Source of the DNA: Phycisphaerae bacterium
GTDB taxonomy: Bacteria > Planctomycetota > Phycisphaerae > Sedimentisphaerales > Anaerobacaceae
Direction: 5' to 3'
NCBI GenBank assembly: GCA_012744475.1
Contig: JAAYBV010000101.1
Location: forward strand, 20,962-84,961
DNA length: 64,000 nt
Both the position numbers and the translations under genes were made by a program. Of this stretch, positions 9,163-17,780 are shown one piece after another; position 1 is the first letter of the stretch, and each line of letters starts with the position of its first letter. The notes below the pieces were generated by a model. The model made no database searches, had not been told where the DNA came from, and saw nothing but the letters and a program-made list of their open reading frames with translations.

Positions 9163-10137
9163 CTATTTCGTCCCCATGTGCTCGCGGTGCTCGGCGATGA
9201 TGAACCGCAGCGTCTTTTGGAGGTCCGTCTTCGGTTTCCAGCCGATGGTCTTTCGAATCCGCTCGGTGCATGGAACGCGACGCATCATGTCTTCGATGGG
9301 CCGTCCGTAGGCGACCTCGTAGGGTACGAACTCCTGCACGCTGCGGCTGGCAGTCAGCTCGACCACCTTGTCGGCCAATTGCTTGATGCTCACCTCTTCC
9401 GAAGAGCCCACGTTGAAGATCTGCCCGACCGCCTCCTCGCACTGCATCAGGCCGATCACCGCATCGACCACATCCTGGACGTAACAGAAACAGCGGCTCT
9501 GCTGGCCCGTCCCATAAATGCAGATCGGCTCATCTTTCAGCGCCCACTGGACGAAGCGAGGCACCACCATCCCATAGCGTCCGGTCTGCCGAGGGCCGAT
9601 GGTATTGAAGAACCGGGCGATGACCACGTCCAGGCCGTACTGCTGGTAGTAGGCCTGGCCCAGGAACTCGTCGATCGCCTTGCTGCACGCATAGGACCAC
9701 CGCGACAGGCTCGTGCTGCCCAGCACGATGTCGTCTTCTTCGCGAAACGGGATGGCCTCGCTCTTTCCGTAGACCTCGCTCGTGGAGGCGATCAGAACCC
9801 GTCGGCCAAACTTGTTGGCGATCGCCAGAACGGTTTCCGTGCCGCCGATGTTGGTCTCGATCGTCCGCACGGGATCGTCGGCGATCAGTTGTACGCCCAC
9901 CGCCGCAGCCAGATGGAAGATCACGTCGCATTCGGCCGCCAGCAACTGAACCAGCGACACGTCGCGGATGTCTCCTTTGACGAATTGCAGCTTCGGATGG
10001 CTGCGAAAGGTTTGCATGTTCTCCAGCCGCCCGGTGCTGAGGTTGTCGAGGATGACCACTTCCTGACCGTCGCCCAGCAACCGCTCGGCCAGGTGCGAAC
10101 CGATGAAGCCCGCGCCGCCCGTAATCAACGCTTTCAT
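9163..10137 (-). CDS. NAD-dependent epimerase/dehydratase (extended SDR), nucleotide-sugar enzyme
   Basis: 324 residues, the usual length of extended short-chain dehydrogenases. It has the NAD-binding TGGAGFIGSH (residues 6-15), DNLSTG after beta 2 (about 31-36), the catalytic Ser/Thr of STSEVYGKSE (about 118-127) and the YxxxK pair in YACSK (about 149-153), then RFFNTIGPRQ and GTGQQSRCFCYVQD typical of UDP-glucuronate decarboxylase / UDP-sugar 4-epimerase relatives. It probably supplies an activated sugar to the cluster. It is the first gene of the minus-strand polysaccharide operon and is followed almost at once by the fucokinase gene. Exact substrate not decidable from sequence. Confidence 0.8.
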   Translation of the reverse strand: MKALITGGAGFIGSHLAERLLGDGQEVVILDNLSTGRLENMQTFRSHPKLQFVKGDIRDVSLVQLLAAECDVIFHLAAAVGVQLIADDPVRTIETNIGGTETVLAIANKFGRRVLIASTSEVYGKSEAIPFREEDDIVLGSTSLSRWSYACSKAIDEFLGQAYYQQYGLDVVIARFFNTIGPRQTGRYGMVVPRFVQWALKDEPICIYGTGQQSRCFCYVQDVVDAVIGLMQCEEAVGQIFNVGSSEEVSIKQLADKVVELTASRSVQEFVPYEVAYGRPIEDMMRRVPCTERIRKTIGWKPKTDLQKTLRFIIAEHREHMGTK

Positions 10138-10687
10138 TAGACCGCAGCCCTCATAGACCCGATGTGTGAAGAACTCTCACCGGAGAACAGTAACCGATTC
10201 GCGCCTCGCTGGCAATCGTCTGTTTCGGTGGACTCCGTCCCCGTCGGCTGCGCGAAAGCGCACTGCCGGCCCGGCGGCAACGCCCGACCCGCCCGGGCGA
10301 CGCATGCTTTTCTCCCTTGCCTAAGTATCGGAATCGAAAGAACATAGCTTGAGACAAACCCGCGTGAGGCGCCCCGCGAATCGCGTCGTCCGGCTGCGTC
10401 GATTCCTGCCCGGAATGGACCTATAATACGGACTGTCGTGTGCAGTTGATGGCCCCCGACCGGCGCGTGTCTGGATTGTGCCAACGCCACTGACCCATCG
10501 CCGACTCAAGGCACCCCAGCGGCCGAACAAACACCTCTCTTATCGGGCCGATGAAGGAGCCTCTCTCCAAACGAACCGCAGGACAGTCACCTCGTCCCTC
10601 TCCCATTTCTCCAGCTTCGCACGCAAGCCGTCAGCCCATGCGTCCGAAAGAGCAGGATGTGCACCGTGAAAGATCGCTACGCAGGAG
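10138..10687. other. Divergent intergenic region between polysaccharide operon and secreted hydrolase
   Basis: No convincing gene in these 550 bases. It must hold promoters for the minus-strand operon and for the plus-strand hydrolase. A TATAAT lies at about 10429-10434 on the plus strand, without a good -35. A hairpin at 10245-10268 (CGGC, TGCGC, GAAA loop, GCGCA, GCCG) has a GNRA tetraloop; it could be an RNA element or part of a terminator-like structure, but no known riboswitch consensus was recognised. Confidence 0.4.
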
Positions 10688-12490
10688 ATGCCTTTGCACA
10701 GAGCGCGCTTGAGTCTGTTGCTGCCGCTTCTCCTGGCCGTCTTCGTGCAAACGTCGCCCGGCCAGGACCGGACTATTTCCTCGGCCGAGCTACTGGACAA
10801 GCTGCACGGCATGTGGCTGGGCCAGCTCATCGGCAACGCCGCAGGACGCGAGACGGAGGGCCTCTATTCCGGCCCCGAGCCTAATCCAAATCCTTCCGTC
10901 CCGTGGGTTATCAAGCAGGCCTGGGACGCCGACGACGACACCGATATCGAGTACGTCACCCTGCACATCCTTGAGAGCTGCGGTTTCGACTGCGACGCCA
11001 ACGACATCGCCCGACAGTGGCTCGACCACATCACCCCCGAGGGGATCTTCATCGCCAACAGGCAGGCATGGTACTTGATGCGCGACGGCTATCGGCCGCC
11101 CCACACCGGCAGCCGGCACTACAACCCACACTGGTACTCGATCGACGCCCAGATCGGGACCGAACTGCTGGGCGCCCTGTCCCCCGGAATGCGCCAGACC
11201 GCCATCGACCTCGCGGGGACGTTCGGACGGGTTACCAACGCCGGCTTTGCCGTCCATGCGGCCCAATTCTACGCCGCCCTCTACGCCGAGGCGTTCTTCG
11301 AGCCGAATGTACCCACGCTGGTCCTCAACGCCCTGGCCGCCCTACCGCCTGACAGCCGCACGACCCAGGTCGTCGCCGACATCTGCGACTGGTATCGGCA
11401 GGACGCCCTCGATGGCGTCCTCGACTGGCGCGCTGCGCGGACCAGGCTCTACGACAACTACCAGGGGGCGCGCAGCTTCGGACGCTACTACAATTGGGTC
11501 GAGTCCACTATCAATACTGGTGCAACGGTATTGTCCCTCCTCTACGGCCAAGGTGACTTCGAACAAACCGTCCAGATCGCCGTCCTGGCAGGCTGGGACT
11601 GCGACTGCAACCCCGCGACGGCCGGTGGTCTGCTCGGCATCATCCACGGCTTGGCCGGGCTGCCCCGCAGCCTGACCGATCTCAACATCTGCGGCGATTC
11701 CTACGTGAACGTGGCCCGCCCCGGCCTGCCGGACGCCGACGCCCCCCTGCCCCAATCCGAATCCATTCACAGGATCGCCCAGCGGACGCTGGCCCTGGCC
11801 CAGGAGAACATCCTCCGCAATGGCGGGCGGCTCACACCTGGCCGCTTCACTTCTTACTGCCACATCCCCAGGCATGACAGCCCGCATATCAATACCTACA
11901 GGCCGGCCATTCTCGGACCCTATGACCTCGTTCCCGCTGCGCTCGACGCCGGACTGAGCGTCACTGCGCATGCATCTGTCGCGCGATTCGACCCGACGAG
12001 AGACAGGAACAACCTCGCCTCCATCATCGACGGGCTCATCGACAATTCCTACAACGGAGTCAAACCCTACTGGACGAACGATCCCGCCGATCCGAACGCA
12101 CCTGCCGAAGCCTGGTTCGAGGTTCGCTTCTCCTCGCCCGTCCTCCTGGCCGGCGTCACTCTCTATGGCGGCGACTTGGTGTGGTCGCACATCAACACCT
12201 ATTACCGCGACGAGCCGCCCCTAGGCGGTCCGCTGGAAGCGATCGACGTCTCGATCCTCCGGGACGGCGTCTATCTACCGCCGGGCGACATCGTCCTCTA
12301 CACACCCACAAGTTGGTTGCCTATATACCAGACCATTGCCGTCACCTTTGCCCCGGCCGTAGCAGACGGTATCCGCCTGACATGTACACCCGCGCGCGGC
12401 GGCCGCTTTGTGACAATCCTCGAACTGTCCCCCCACGGGGCCATTCTGCCGTCTCCTGATGCTCAAGTCGCGCCTTTATTCCGCCGATGA
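10688..12490 (+). CDS. Secreted ADP-ribosylglycohydrolase-family protein with C-terminal beta domain
   Basis: About 600 residues. A signal peptide (LSLLLPLLLAVFVQTSPGQ) is followed by an all-helical ADP-ribosylglycohydrolase (DraG/ARH) domain: LHGMWLGQLIGNAAG near residue 38, ADDDTDIEYVTLH near 80 (metal-binding acidic cluster) and AGWDCDCNPATAGGLLG near 303 (second metal site; Asp, Asp and Thr kept). The last ~180 residues contain SIIDGLIDNSYNG and AWFEVRFSSPV, typical of discoidin/F5-8-like galactose-binding domains. The family removes ADP-ribose from acceptors; exported versions are probably glycan-related hydrolases of unknown substrate. The ATG at 10688 is jammed against an AGGAG; a TTG two codons later (10694) has ideal spacing and may be the true start. 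Confidence 0.8.
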   Translation: MPLHRARLSLLLPLLLAVFVQTSPGQDRTISSAELLDKLHGMWLGQLIGNAAGRETEGLYSGPEPNPNPSVPWVIKQAWDADDDTDIEYVTLHILESCGFDCDANDIARQWLDHITPEGIFIANRQAWYLMRDGYRPPHTGSRHYNPHWYSIDAQIGTELLGALSPGMRQTAIDLAGTFGRVTNAGFAVHAAQFYAALYAEAFFEPNVPTLVLNALAALPPDSRTTQVVADICDWYRQDALDGVLDWRAARTRLYDNYQGARSFGRYYNWVESTINTGATVLSLLYGQGDFEQTVQIAVLAGWDCDCNPATAGGLLGIIHGLAGLPRSLTDLNICGDSYVNVARPGLPDADAPLPQSESIHRIAQRTLALAQENILRNGGRLTPGRFTSYCHIPRHDSPHINTYRPAILGPYDLVPAALDAGLSVTAHASVARFDPTRDRNNLASIIDGLIDNSYNGVKPYWTNDPADPNAPAEAWFEVRFSSPVLLAGVTLYGGDLVWSHINTYYRDEPPLGGPLEAIDVSILRDGVYLPPGDIVLYTPTSWLPIYQTIAVTFAPAVADGIRLTCTPARGGRFVTILELSPHGAILPSPDAQVAPLFRR

Positions 12491-12579
12491 ACCCATCGAC
12501 GGATCGCGATTTACACTCCGGCTGGCACACCAGCCGGTCGCGATGCAAGATCGACCGAAGGGCATAGGAACTCGCAACA

Positions 12580-13023
12580 ATGGACCCGACAGATCCATCT
12601 ACCCACATGATACGGCACTTCAGCCTGGGTCTTGACGACCCCCGCCCACTCACACTCGCGGCTCGAATCCAGAGCTTCCGTTGTGCCGCACGCGGCGTTC
12701 GCCTCATGCTCCGATCCCAGCACAACGCCTGGCTGCACGCCGTGGCCTCCTGTTGCGTCCTCATCGTCGGAGGCCTGTGTGTGTTGACCGCCGCCGAATG
12801 GTGTTGGATCATCCTCGCTATTATGGCCGTCTGGACAGCGGAGGCTCTTAACACCGCTCTCGAATTCCTCGCCGACGCTGCGGCGCCAGAGTTTCACCCC
12901 TTCGTCGGATACGCCAAAGACGTGGCCGCCGGCGGGGTCCTGATCTCCGCCATGGGCTCCGCGATCGTCGGCGTCCTCGTCCTCGGACCGCACGTTCTCC
13001 GTTCGCTGCGCTCCGCCCTCTAA
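12580..13023 (+). CDS. dgkA: Diacylglycerol/undecaprenol kinase, DgkA family
   Basis: 147 residues with three hydrophobic helices. The family signature is present: AEALNTALEFLAD (about residues 88-100) with the catalytic Glu, followed by HPFVGYAKDVAAGGVL (about 106-121). The protein phosphorylates diacylglycerol or undecaprenol in the inner membrane, recycling lipid carriers; this fits a genome that makes surface glycans. A longer hydrophilic N-terminus (~35 residues before the amphipathic helix) is present; Met10 could be the real start. Family length is usually 120-130. It lies directly upstream of the parS/parB locus. Confidence 0.85.
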   Translation: MDPTDPSTHMIRHFSLGLDDPRPLTLAARIQSFRCAARGVRLMLRSQHNAWLHAVASCCVLIVGGLCVLTAAEWCWIILAIMAVWTAEALNTALEFLADAAAPEFHPFVGYAKDVAAGGVLISAMGSAIVGVLVLGPHVLRSLRSAL

Positions 13024-13032
13024 GCAGTTCGA

Positions 13033-13048
13033 TGTTTCACGTGGAACA
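13033..13048 (+). promoter_or_regulatory. parS: parS centromere site 1
   Basis: TGTTTCACGTGGAACA is the reverse complement of the Bacillus-type parS consensus TGTTCCACGTGAAACA, with all 16 bases matching. It starts ten bases after the dgkA stop and 418 bases before parB. ParB proteins load at such sites as CTP-dependent clamps and spread along the chromosome. Two sites within 300 bases of a parB gene make a chance match very unlikely. Confidence 0.95.
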
Positions 13049-13308
13049 AGGCATCTCAGGAATGGGCGCAATCGTGCTGTGCATAGCGCCCGCGTTGTTG
13101 TCCCGCTTGTTGCCCTACCTGTGCCCGCGCCCGCCATGGCGCATAGTACCACCATGCGGCCTACGCTGTCTACCCATATAGTCATCCGAGTCCATCTCGA
13201 TCAAGGCTTGACCACGCCTTGCTGCTCAACGCAATCCCCGTTGCCCGGTTCGCAGGGCGATCACTTCCCGCACGCAGAACCGACCTGCTGCCGATCCTCC
13301 TTGCTTCG

Positions 13309-13324
13309 TGTTCCACGTGGAACA
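13309..13324 (+). promoter_or_regulatory. parS: parS centromere site 2
   Basis: TGTTCCACGTGGAACA is a perfectly palindromic 16-mer, one base off the canonical parS consensus. It lies 260 bases after site 1 and 67 bases upstream of the parB promoter. No further parS-like 16-mer was noticed elsewhere in the window. Confidence 0.93.
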
Positions 13325-13390
13325 ACGTTGCCGATACACCGTCGCGTCGAAACAATTCAACTTTGCCGCGCACGTTTTCCGAAATAGTCC

Positions 13391-13419
13391 TTGAGGGCCT
13401 GCGGCGGCAGACATACAAT
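13391..13419 (+). promoter_or_regulatory. Putative sigma70-type promoter of parB
   Basis: TTGAGG (13391-13396), a 17-base spacer and TACAAT (13414-13419), followed 46 bases later by the parB start codon. With parS just upstream, ParB spreading could affect this promoter (inference). Confidence 0.65.
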
Positions 13420-13465
13420 CAGCCCTCGCCTTTTTGCACAGAACGTGATACCGTGAAGGAGCAGC

Positions 13466-14419
13466 ATGATGATGAGCGGAAAGGGCGACAAGCCCCGTCA
13501 CCTCGGCAGGGGGCTCGAATCCCTGCTCAGTCCTCTGTCATCTTTTGAAACACTGCCGCCCGAGCAGCCACAGTCCTCTCCAGCTGCGGCGAATTTCCCA
13601 CCGGACAAGGAGCTCGACGCCTCCTTCCACGAACTGCCCCTCGATTCCATCGGCCCGAACCCTTACCAGGCCAGGACCGTCTGGAACGAGGAGGACCTCC
13701 TCGAGCTGACAGACTCCATTCGCGCCAACGGGGTAATCCAGCCCATCATTGTTCGTCCCTTCCAAGGTCGCTACCAGCTCATAGCCGGAGAGCGCCGTTT
13801 TCGCGCTGCTCAAATGGCCGCTCTCCCGGCCATCCCCGCCGTTGTCCGCGAGGTCACCGACGAGCAGCTCTTCGAGTGGTCGCTCGTTGAGAACATCCAC
13901 CGCCGCGACCTCAATGCCATTGAGCGTGCCAAAGCCTACCAGCGCTATCTCAACGCCTTCTCCCTGACCCAGGCCGACGCGGCCGAACGCCTTGGCGAGG
14001 ACCGCTCTGTAATCGCTAACTACTTGAGATTGCTGGACTTACCGGAAGACGTCAGGCAGATGCTCGTTGACGGAACGCTGTCGATGGGTCATGCCCGAGC
14101 GATCCTCGGCCTGCCTACCGATGACCTCAGGCGCAAGCTCGCCAACCGCGCCATGGCCGGCCGGCTAAGCGTTCGCGACGTCGAGAGGCTCGTCCGCAAG
14201 CACCTCAGCGAGTCGCCTTCAAACGATCGTGGGGCACGCGCCAAGCCCATGCACATCCGCGATCTCGAGGACAAGCTCAAGCGTCATCTCGGCGCGCGGG
14301 TGGCGATTGAGACCCGTCGCAACGGCCAACGCGGCCGAATCGTCATAGAGTTCGATTCGATCGACGAGTTCGCTCGCATCGCCGAATCGCTCGGCCTGGC
14401 CTGCACCGAGGACGTGTAG
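13466..14419 (+). CDS. parB: Chromosome-partitioning protein ParB
   Basis: 317 residues in the usual order. A basic leader with HLGRGLESLL (about 12-21) resembles the ParA-stimulating motif. The N-terminal CTPase domain has NPYQAR (about 66-71) and GERRFRA (about 107-113, GERR phosphate motif), followed by ENIHRRDLNAIERA (about 137-150). A helix-turn-helix parS reader (TQADAAERLGEDRSVIANYLRLL, about 170-192) and a C-terminal dimerisation domain complete it. AAGGAG precedes the triple ATG. Unusually no parA gene is adjacent; the upstream gene is dgkA. With two parS sites next door the protein is almost certainly the chromosomal ParB. Confidence 0.96.
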   Translation: MMMSGKGDKPRHLGRGLESLLSPLSSFETLPPEQPQSSPAAANFPPDKELDASFHELPLDSIGPNPYQARTVWNEEDLLELTDSIRANGVIQPIIVRPFQGRYQLIAGERRFRAAQMAALPAIPAVVREVTDEQLFEWSLVENIHRRDLNAIERAKAYQRYLNAFSLTQADAAERLGEDRSVIANYLRLLDLPEDVRQMLVDGTLSMGHARAILGLPTDDLRRKLANRAMAGRLSVRDVERLVRKHLSESPSNDRGARAKPMHIRDLEDKLKRHLGARVAIETRRNGQRGRIVIEFDSIDEFARIAESLGLACTEDV

Positions 14420-14443
14420 GACAGCCCCCATAAAAAAGGCCGC

Positions 14444-14465
14444 CAAGACCCTCACGGGCGTCTTG
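14444..14465 (+). terminator. Possible parB terminator hairpin
   Basis: CAAGAC and GTCTTG arms, with partly paired CCC/GGG inside, lie 24 bases after the parB stop. There is no T-run after the stem, so it may be a weak or Rho-assisted terminator. A TATAAT (14482-14487) without a good -35 follows and may serve the next gene. Confidence 0.4.
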
Positions 14466-14565
14466 AAATGCCAATTCGTGGTATAATGTACTCCGTGCCC
14501 CTGCTGTGGCTCGTTGGGCAGGGCGGCTCAGTATCCGAACAACCGCATTTGAAAAGAGGTCTCCT

Positions 14566-16107
14566 GTGAAACGCCTGGCAACCTTCACCGCAATCCTGTC
14601 CGTATACGCCCTGGCCACCGCCGGCGCCGCCGGGGCCGAATCCAAGATGCCCACCAAGCCCTTCTTTCAAGCCATCAGCACCGCCGACGTCGATGAGGTC
14701 AAACTGCACATCGAGCGAGGTGTAGATGTCAACAAAGAAGACGTCAGCCAGAATACGCCCCTTGGCACTGCGGTCGAGAACGGGCGCCTTGCGGTTGTCC
14801 AGTTGCTGGTCGAGGCCGGCGCCAATGTCGCGACACCCAGTCGGGCAGGGCTGCCTTTGACCATGGCGGTGATTCGCGGCAACACGGAAGTCGTCAAGTT
14901 CCTCGTGGAAAAGGGGGCCAATGTCAATACGGCGGACCCCCAAGGTGTGATCCCTCTCGTTGCCGCCGCCGAGAGCGGCTATCTCGATATCGTCGAGTTC
15001 CTTGTCTCCAAAGGCGCCAACGTCAACGCCAAGGACCGGCGCGGCCAGACCCCGCTGAGCATCGCCATGGCGGGCCGCCACACCGAGATTATGGCCCACC
15101 TTCGGCAGCATGGCGCCGAGGAACCCGTCAACCCGCTTGACATGCGCGCCTATGGTGGCAGGGGACCTCGCGTTCCGGGCGCGACAATGCCTGCCGGGGA
15201 GCCCGAACTCGATTCCGGGCCCGACAGCACTACTGCGAACGTCCAGATTCTCGGAGATCCCAATGAGATCCGCGCCCGCGTCGCGGCCTTTCCCGGTCTG
15301 CCCGAGGCCGTCGCGGCTGTGGATGCCAACAGCGCCTCCGAGCAACGCAACTGGCGGCAGCGCCGTGCGGACAACCGAACAATGCTGATTCGCACGGTCG
15401 AGAAGCAGTTCGCGGAGGAGATGACCTTTGTCAAGCGGATCGCCCAGACCGAGAAGGCCGTCAAGACCATCGCCGCTGCCGACGATCTTGTCGCCCGCAG
15501 GAAGGCACGCTACAAGGTTATCTACGAAGATCTGCGCGACGAGAAACGCGCGGAGATGCTCGAAGAGCGTGAGAACGCGGCCCGCACGCGCACGACGGGA
15601 CGGTCGCGCGGGCGCACCGGCATGACGGATCCCATGGCCGGTCCCTCGGCCAACGACCCCTACGCAACACCCATGCCTGCAAGGCCGGCGCCCCGTGCTC
15701 GCGCTTCGGCGGATGCCAATGAACCGGCCCTCGATGCGGCGACGGGGAATCAACTCCAGGCCTGGCTCGGCGTCGATCCGTTGGACAAACGTGAGCTTCT
15801 GGGCAGCGTTCATGCGATGGACCTGCGGGAGTACGACTCCTTGCGTCAAACCGCCGCCGACGAGGAAGCCAAGAAGACCGCGGCCGCGATCGAGGGACTC
15901 ATGCTGGCTCGCCAGGAGCGTCTGACGAGCATCACGGCCAAGATGGTCGAAGAGGATGAGCGCCTCCAGCGTTTGGAAGAGCGTACCGGCGGAACGATGG
16001 CCCCCGGTGCGACCATGGCTCCGGGGACGACTCGCGGCCGAGGCGGTCGCGCCACCACCGGCCAGGAGGAAACCACCACGCAGCGTCGGGGCCGGCGCTA
16101 CCGATGA
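14566..16107 (+). CDS. Secreted ankyrin-repeat protein with long charged C-terminal region
   Basis: About 513 residues from a GTG start (14566) with AGAGG six bases upstream; the open frame extends 20 codons further but lacks a ribosome site. A signal peptide (KRLATFTAILSVYALATAGAAGA) is followed by about five ankyrin repeats (residues ~30-185), with repeated units of the type GxTPLxxAxxxGxxxxVxxLLxxGA. Beyond that lies an Ala/Arg/Glu-rich region, probably coiled-coil, and a Gly/Thr/Arg-rich tail. Ankyrin repeats bind proteins; here the site would be the periplasm or outside. No enzymatic domain was seen. Function unknown. Confidence 0.75.
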   Translation: MKRLATFTAILSVYALATAGAAGAESKMPTKPFFQAISTADVDEVKLHIERGVDVNKEDVSQNTPLGTAVENGRLAVVQLLVEAGANVATPSRAGLPLTMAVIRGNTEVVKFLVEKGANVNTADPQGVIPLVAAAESGYLDIVEFLVSKGANVNAKDRRGQTPLSIAMAGRHTEIMAHLRQHGAEEPVNPLDMRAYGGRGPRVPGATMPAGEPELDSGPDSTTANVQILGDPNEIRARVAAFPGLPEAVAAVDANSASEQRNWRQRRADNRTMLIRTVEKQFAEEMTFVKRIAQTEKAVKTIAAADDLVARRKARYKVIYEDLRDEKRAEMLEERENAARTRTTGRSRGRTGMTDPMAGPSANDPYATPMPARPAPRARASADANEPALDAATGNQLQAWLGVDPLDKRELLGSVHAMDLREYDSLRQTAADEEAKKTAAAIEGLMLARQERLTSITAKMVEEDERLQRLEERTGGTMAPGATMAPGTTRGRGGRATTGQEETTTQRRGRRYR

Positions 16108-16273
16108 ACCATTCGGAGGGACGCTGCCCGCCTTCTGTGTGCGCACGCTATTGCAGGTCTACTATTTCTGTCTTTATCCAGTGACGCCAGCTCGGTCGCT
16201 GGGACCGGTTCGCTGTAACCTGTGCAACGGCCAATAGATACGCAGCCAGACCATGGTGCCGGTCGGGCCGTGG

Positions 16274-16465
16274 CGTGTGTGTGTGAATATCCCGGTCCGC
16301 CTGTGGCGGATGGCAGCGGCAAGCGCAGGCTTGCCGATGGTGATATGCGTGGTGTCGAAGCCATCGGCAAACTCCGCCTTGCTCGCCGCCTGCGGCGGAC
16401 CGCTGCCACGCCCGGCTCTGTGCGCCCTGGAGGGAGTGCTGCCCGAAAGCCTTGACAGACGCGAG
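16274..16465. repeat. Dispersed palindromic element, copy 1 (diverged)
   Basis: This copy fills most of the 486-base gap 16108-16593. Outer arms TGGCAGCGG (16311-16319) and CCGCTGCCA (16400-16408) form a perfect 9-bp inverted repeat, and GCCGATGG / CCATCGGC lie inside. The same core, with most inner bases identical, occurs at 63635-63725, and a differently filled relative at 43648-43759. Flanking bases (GTGTGTGTGAATATCC on the left; GACAGACGCG on the right) weakly match those of the other copies. No coding capacity. Confidence 0.75.
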
Positions 16466-16593
16466 GGGGCATCAACGGGCGATTCTGTTTGACTTCCTGG
16501 CGTGACTCGATTCAATTGTACCCCTTCGGCAGGGTTCCGAGCGTTGTGCGGATGCCTCTCTCGACGGAGCCAGGGTAGATTCTTGGGTGACTT

Positions 16594-17481
16594 ATGCTGA
16601 CGGACAACATACTGGACTTGATCGGCAACACGCCGTTGCTGCAATTGCGTGGCGAGCGCGTTTTTGCGAAGGCGGAATTTCTCAACCCCGGCGGCAGCAT
16701 CAAGGATCGCGTCGCGGTGGCCATGCTCGAAGCAGCAAGACGCGACGGCAAGCTCGGTCCCGACGCGATCATCACCGAGCCCACCAGCGGCAATACCGGC
16801 ATCGGCCTTGCCCTGGTCGGTCGTCTCATGGGCTACCGCGTGCGGATCGTCATGCCGGAGGGAATGAGCGAAGAGCGAAAGAAGCTGATCCGCGGTCTCG
16901 GGGCGGATCTGGTGCTGGTCCCGGACGAAGAGGGCATCGGCGGGGCGGTTCGCCACGTCGAGCAGATGGCGGCCGAAGACCCCCGGGTGTTCGTCCCGCA
17001 ACAGTTCAAGAATCCTGCCAATCCTCGCGTCCATTACGAGCAAACCGCCCGCGAGTTGTGGCGTCAGATGAGCGCTGACATCCAGTGCTTCGTCGCCGGC
17101 GTCGGCAGCGGCGGCACCCTCCAGGGCGTCGGCAGCTTCCTGAAGGAGCAGAACAGCAATATCAAGATCGTCGCCGTCGAGCCGGAGAACCGCTCGGCCC
17201 TGCTCGGCCACGAACCGGGTCTGCACCAGATTCAGGGCATTGGCGACGGGTTCATACCGGACATCCTCGACGTCTCGATGATCGACGCGGTCATCGAGGT
17301 TTCCGACGAGGCCGCCATCGAAACGACGCGCCAGCTCGGCCGCGACTTCGGCCTGCTCGTCGGCATCAGCTCCGGCGCCAACGTCTGGGCGGCCCGCAAG
17401 CTCATGGAGAGCCAACCCGGGAATATCGCCACCGTGCTTCCGGACCGCGCTGAACGCTACTTCAGTACGGCTCTGCTTTAG
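16594..17481 (+). CDS. cysK: Cysteine synthase (O-acetylserine sulfhydrylase) family
   Basis: 295 residues of the PLP fold-type II family. The PLP lysine is in NPGGSIKDRVA (about Lys36), the phosphate/substrate loop is TSGNTGIGL (about 64-72), the PLP-phosphate loop is GVGSGGT (about 169-175) and GIGDGFIP (about 216-223) gates the active site, with GISSGAN near 254. It would make L-cysteine from O-acetylserine and sulfide. CysK and CysM cannot be separated with confidence; the TSGNTG loop fits both and the protein is slightly shorter than typical CysK (~310). It stands alone between two intergenic regions. The 299 bases after it (17482-17780) show no gene or clear structure. Confidence 0.88.
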   Translation: MLTDNILDLIGNTPLLQLRGERVFAKAEFLNPGGSIKDRVAVAMLEAARRDGKLGPDAIITEPTSGNTGIGLALVGRLMGYRVRIVMPEGMSEERKKLIRGLGADLVLVPDEEGIGGAVRHVEQMAAEDPRVFVPQQFKNPANPRVHYEQTARELWRQMSADIQCFVAGVGSGGTLQGVGSFLKEQNSNIKIVAVEPENRSALLGHEPGLHQIQGIGDGFIPDILDVSMIDAVIEVSDEAAIETTRQLGRDFGLLVGISSGANVWAARKLMESQPGNIATVLPDRAERYFSTALL

Positions 17482-17780
17482 CTGTCCGGCGTCCTATAAC
17501 CCTTATCCTTCGCTCCATATCACGACCTATCTTCCCAATCTGCCATATCTTGTCCCTGCTTTTCCGTTGACAGTGCAAGGCGCCGTCTGTATCAGTCCAG
17601 TTCTAAATTTTGGTGCCCAAATGGCCGATAGGGAACTGACGTGCCCGCCGCGGAGCGAACTCCTTCGCACCGAGGCCAGTACAAGGGCTTCAGCAGGGGA
17701 AACCTCGGGAGCCCGGAACCGGCCGGTCAGCACGATCGTTTGTACGTGATCCAAGTGGGACTTTGAGCAAGACGTGAGAA

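Noticed and set aside
7557..9200. 547-codon plus-strand open frame over the fucokinase gene
   Set aside because: The minus-strand frame carries complete FKP motifs; the plus frame is His/Arg/Val-rich shadow sequence.
10245..10268. Riboswitch candidate with a GNRA-capped hairpin
   Set aside because: Only one helix is visible and no known riboswitch core could be recognised; left as a note.
12511..13185. 224-codon minus-strand frame across dgkA
   Set aside because: The plus strand has the DgkA signature; the antisense frame has no ribosome site or domain.
14452..16146. 564-codon minus-strand open frame across the ankyrin gene
   Set aside because: The plus strand has a signal peptide and regular ankyrin repeats; the antisense frame mirrors the high GC third positions and shows no domain.
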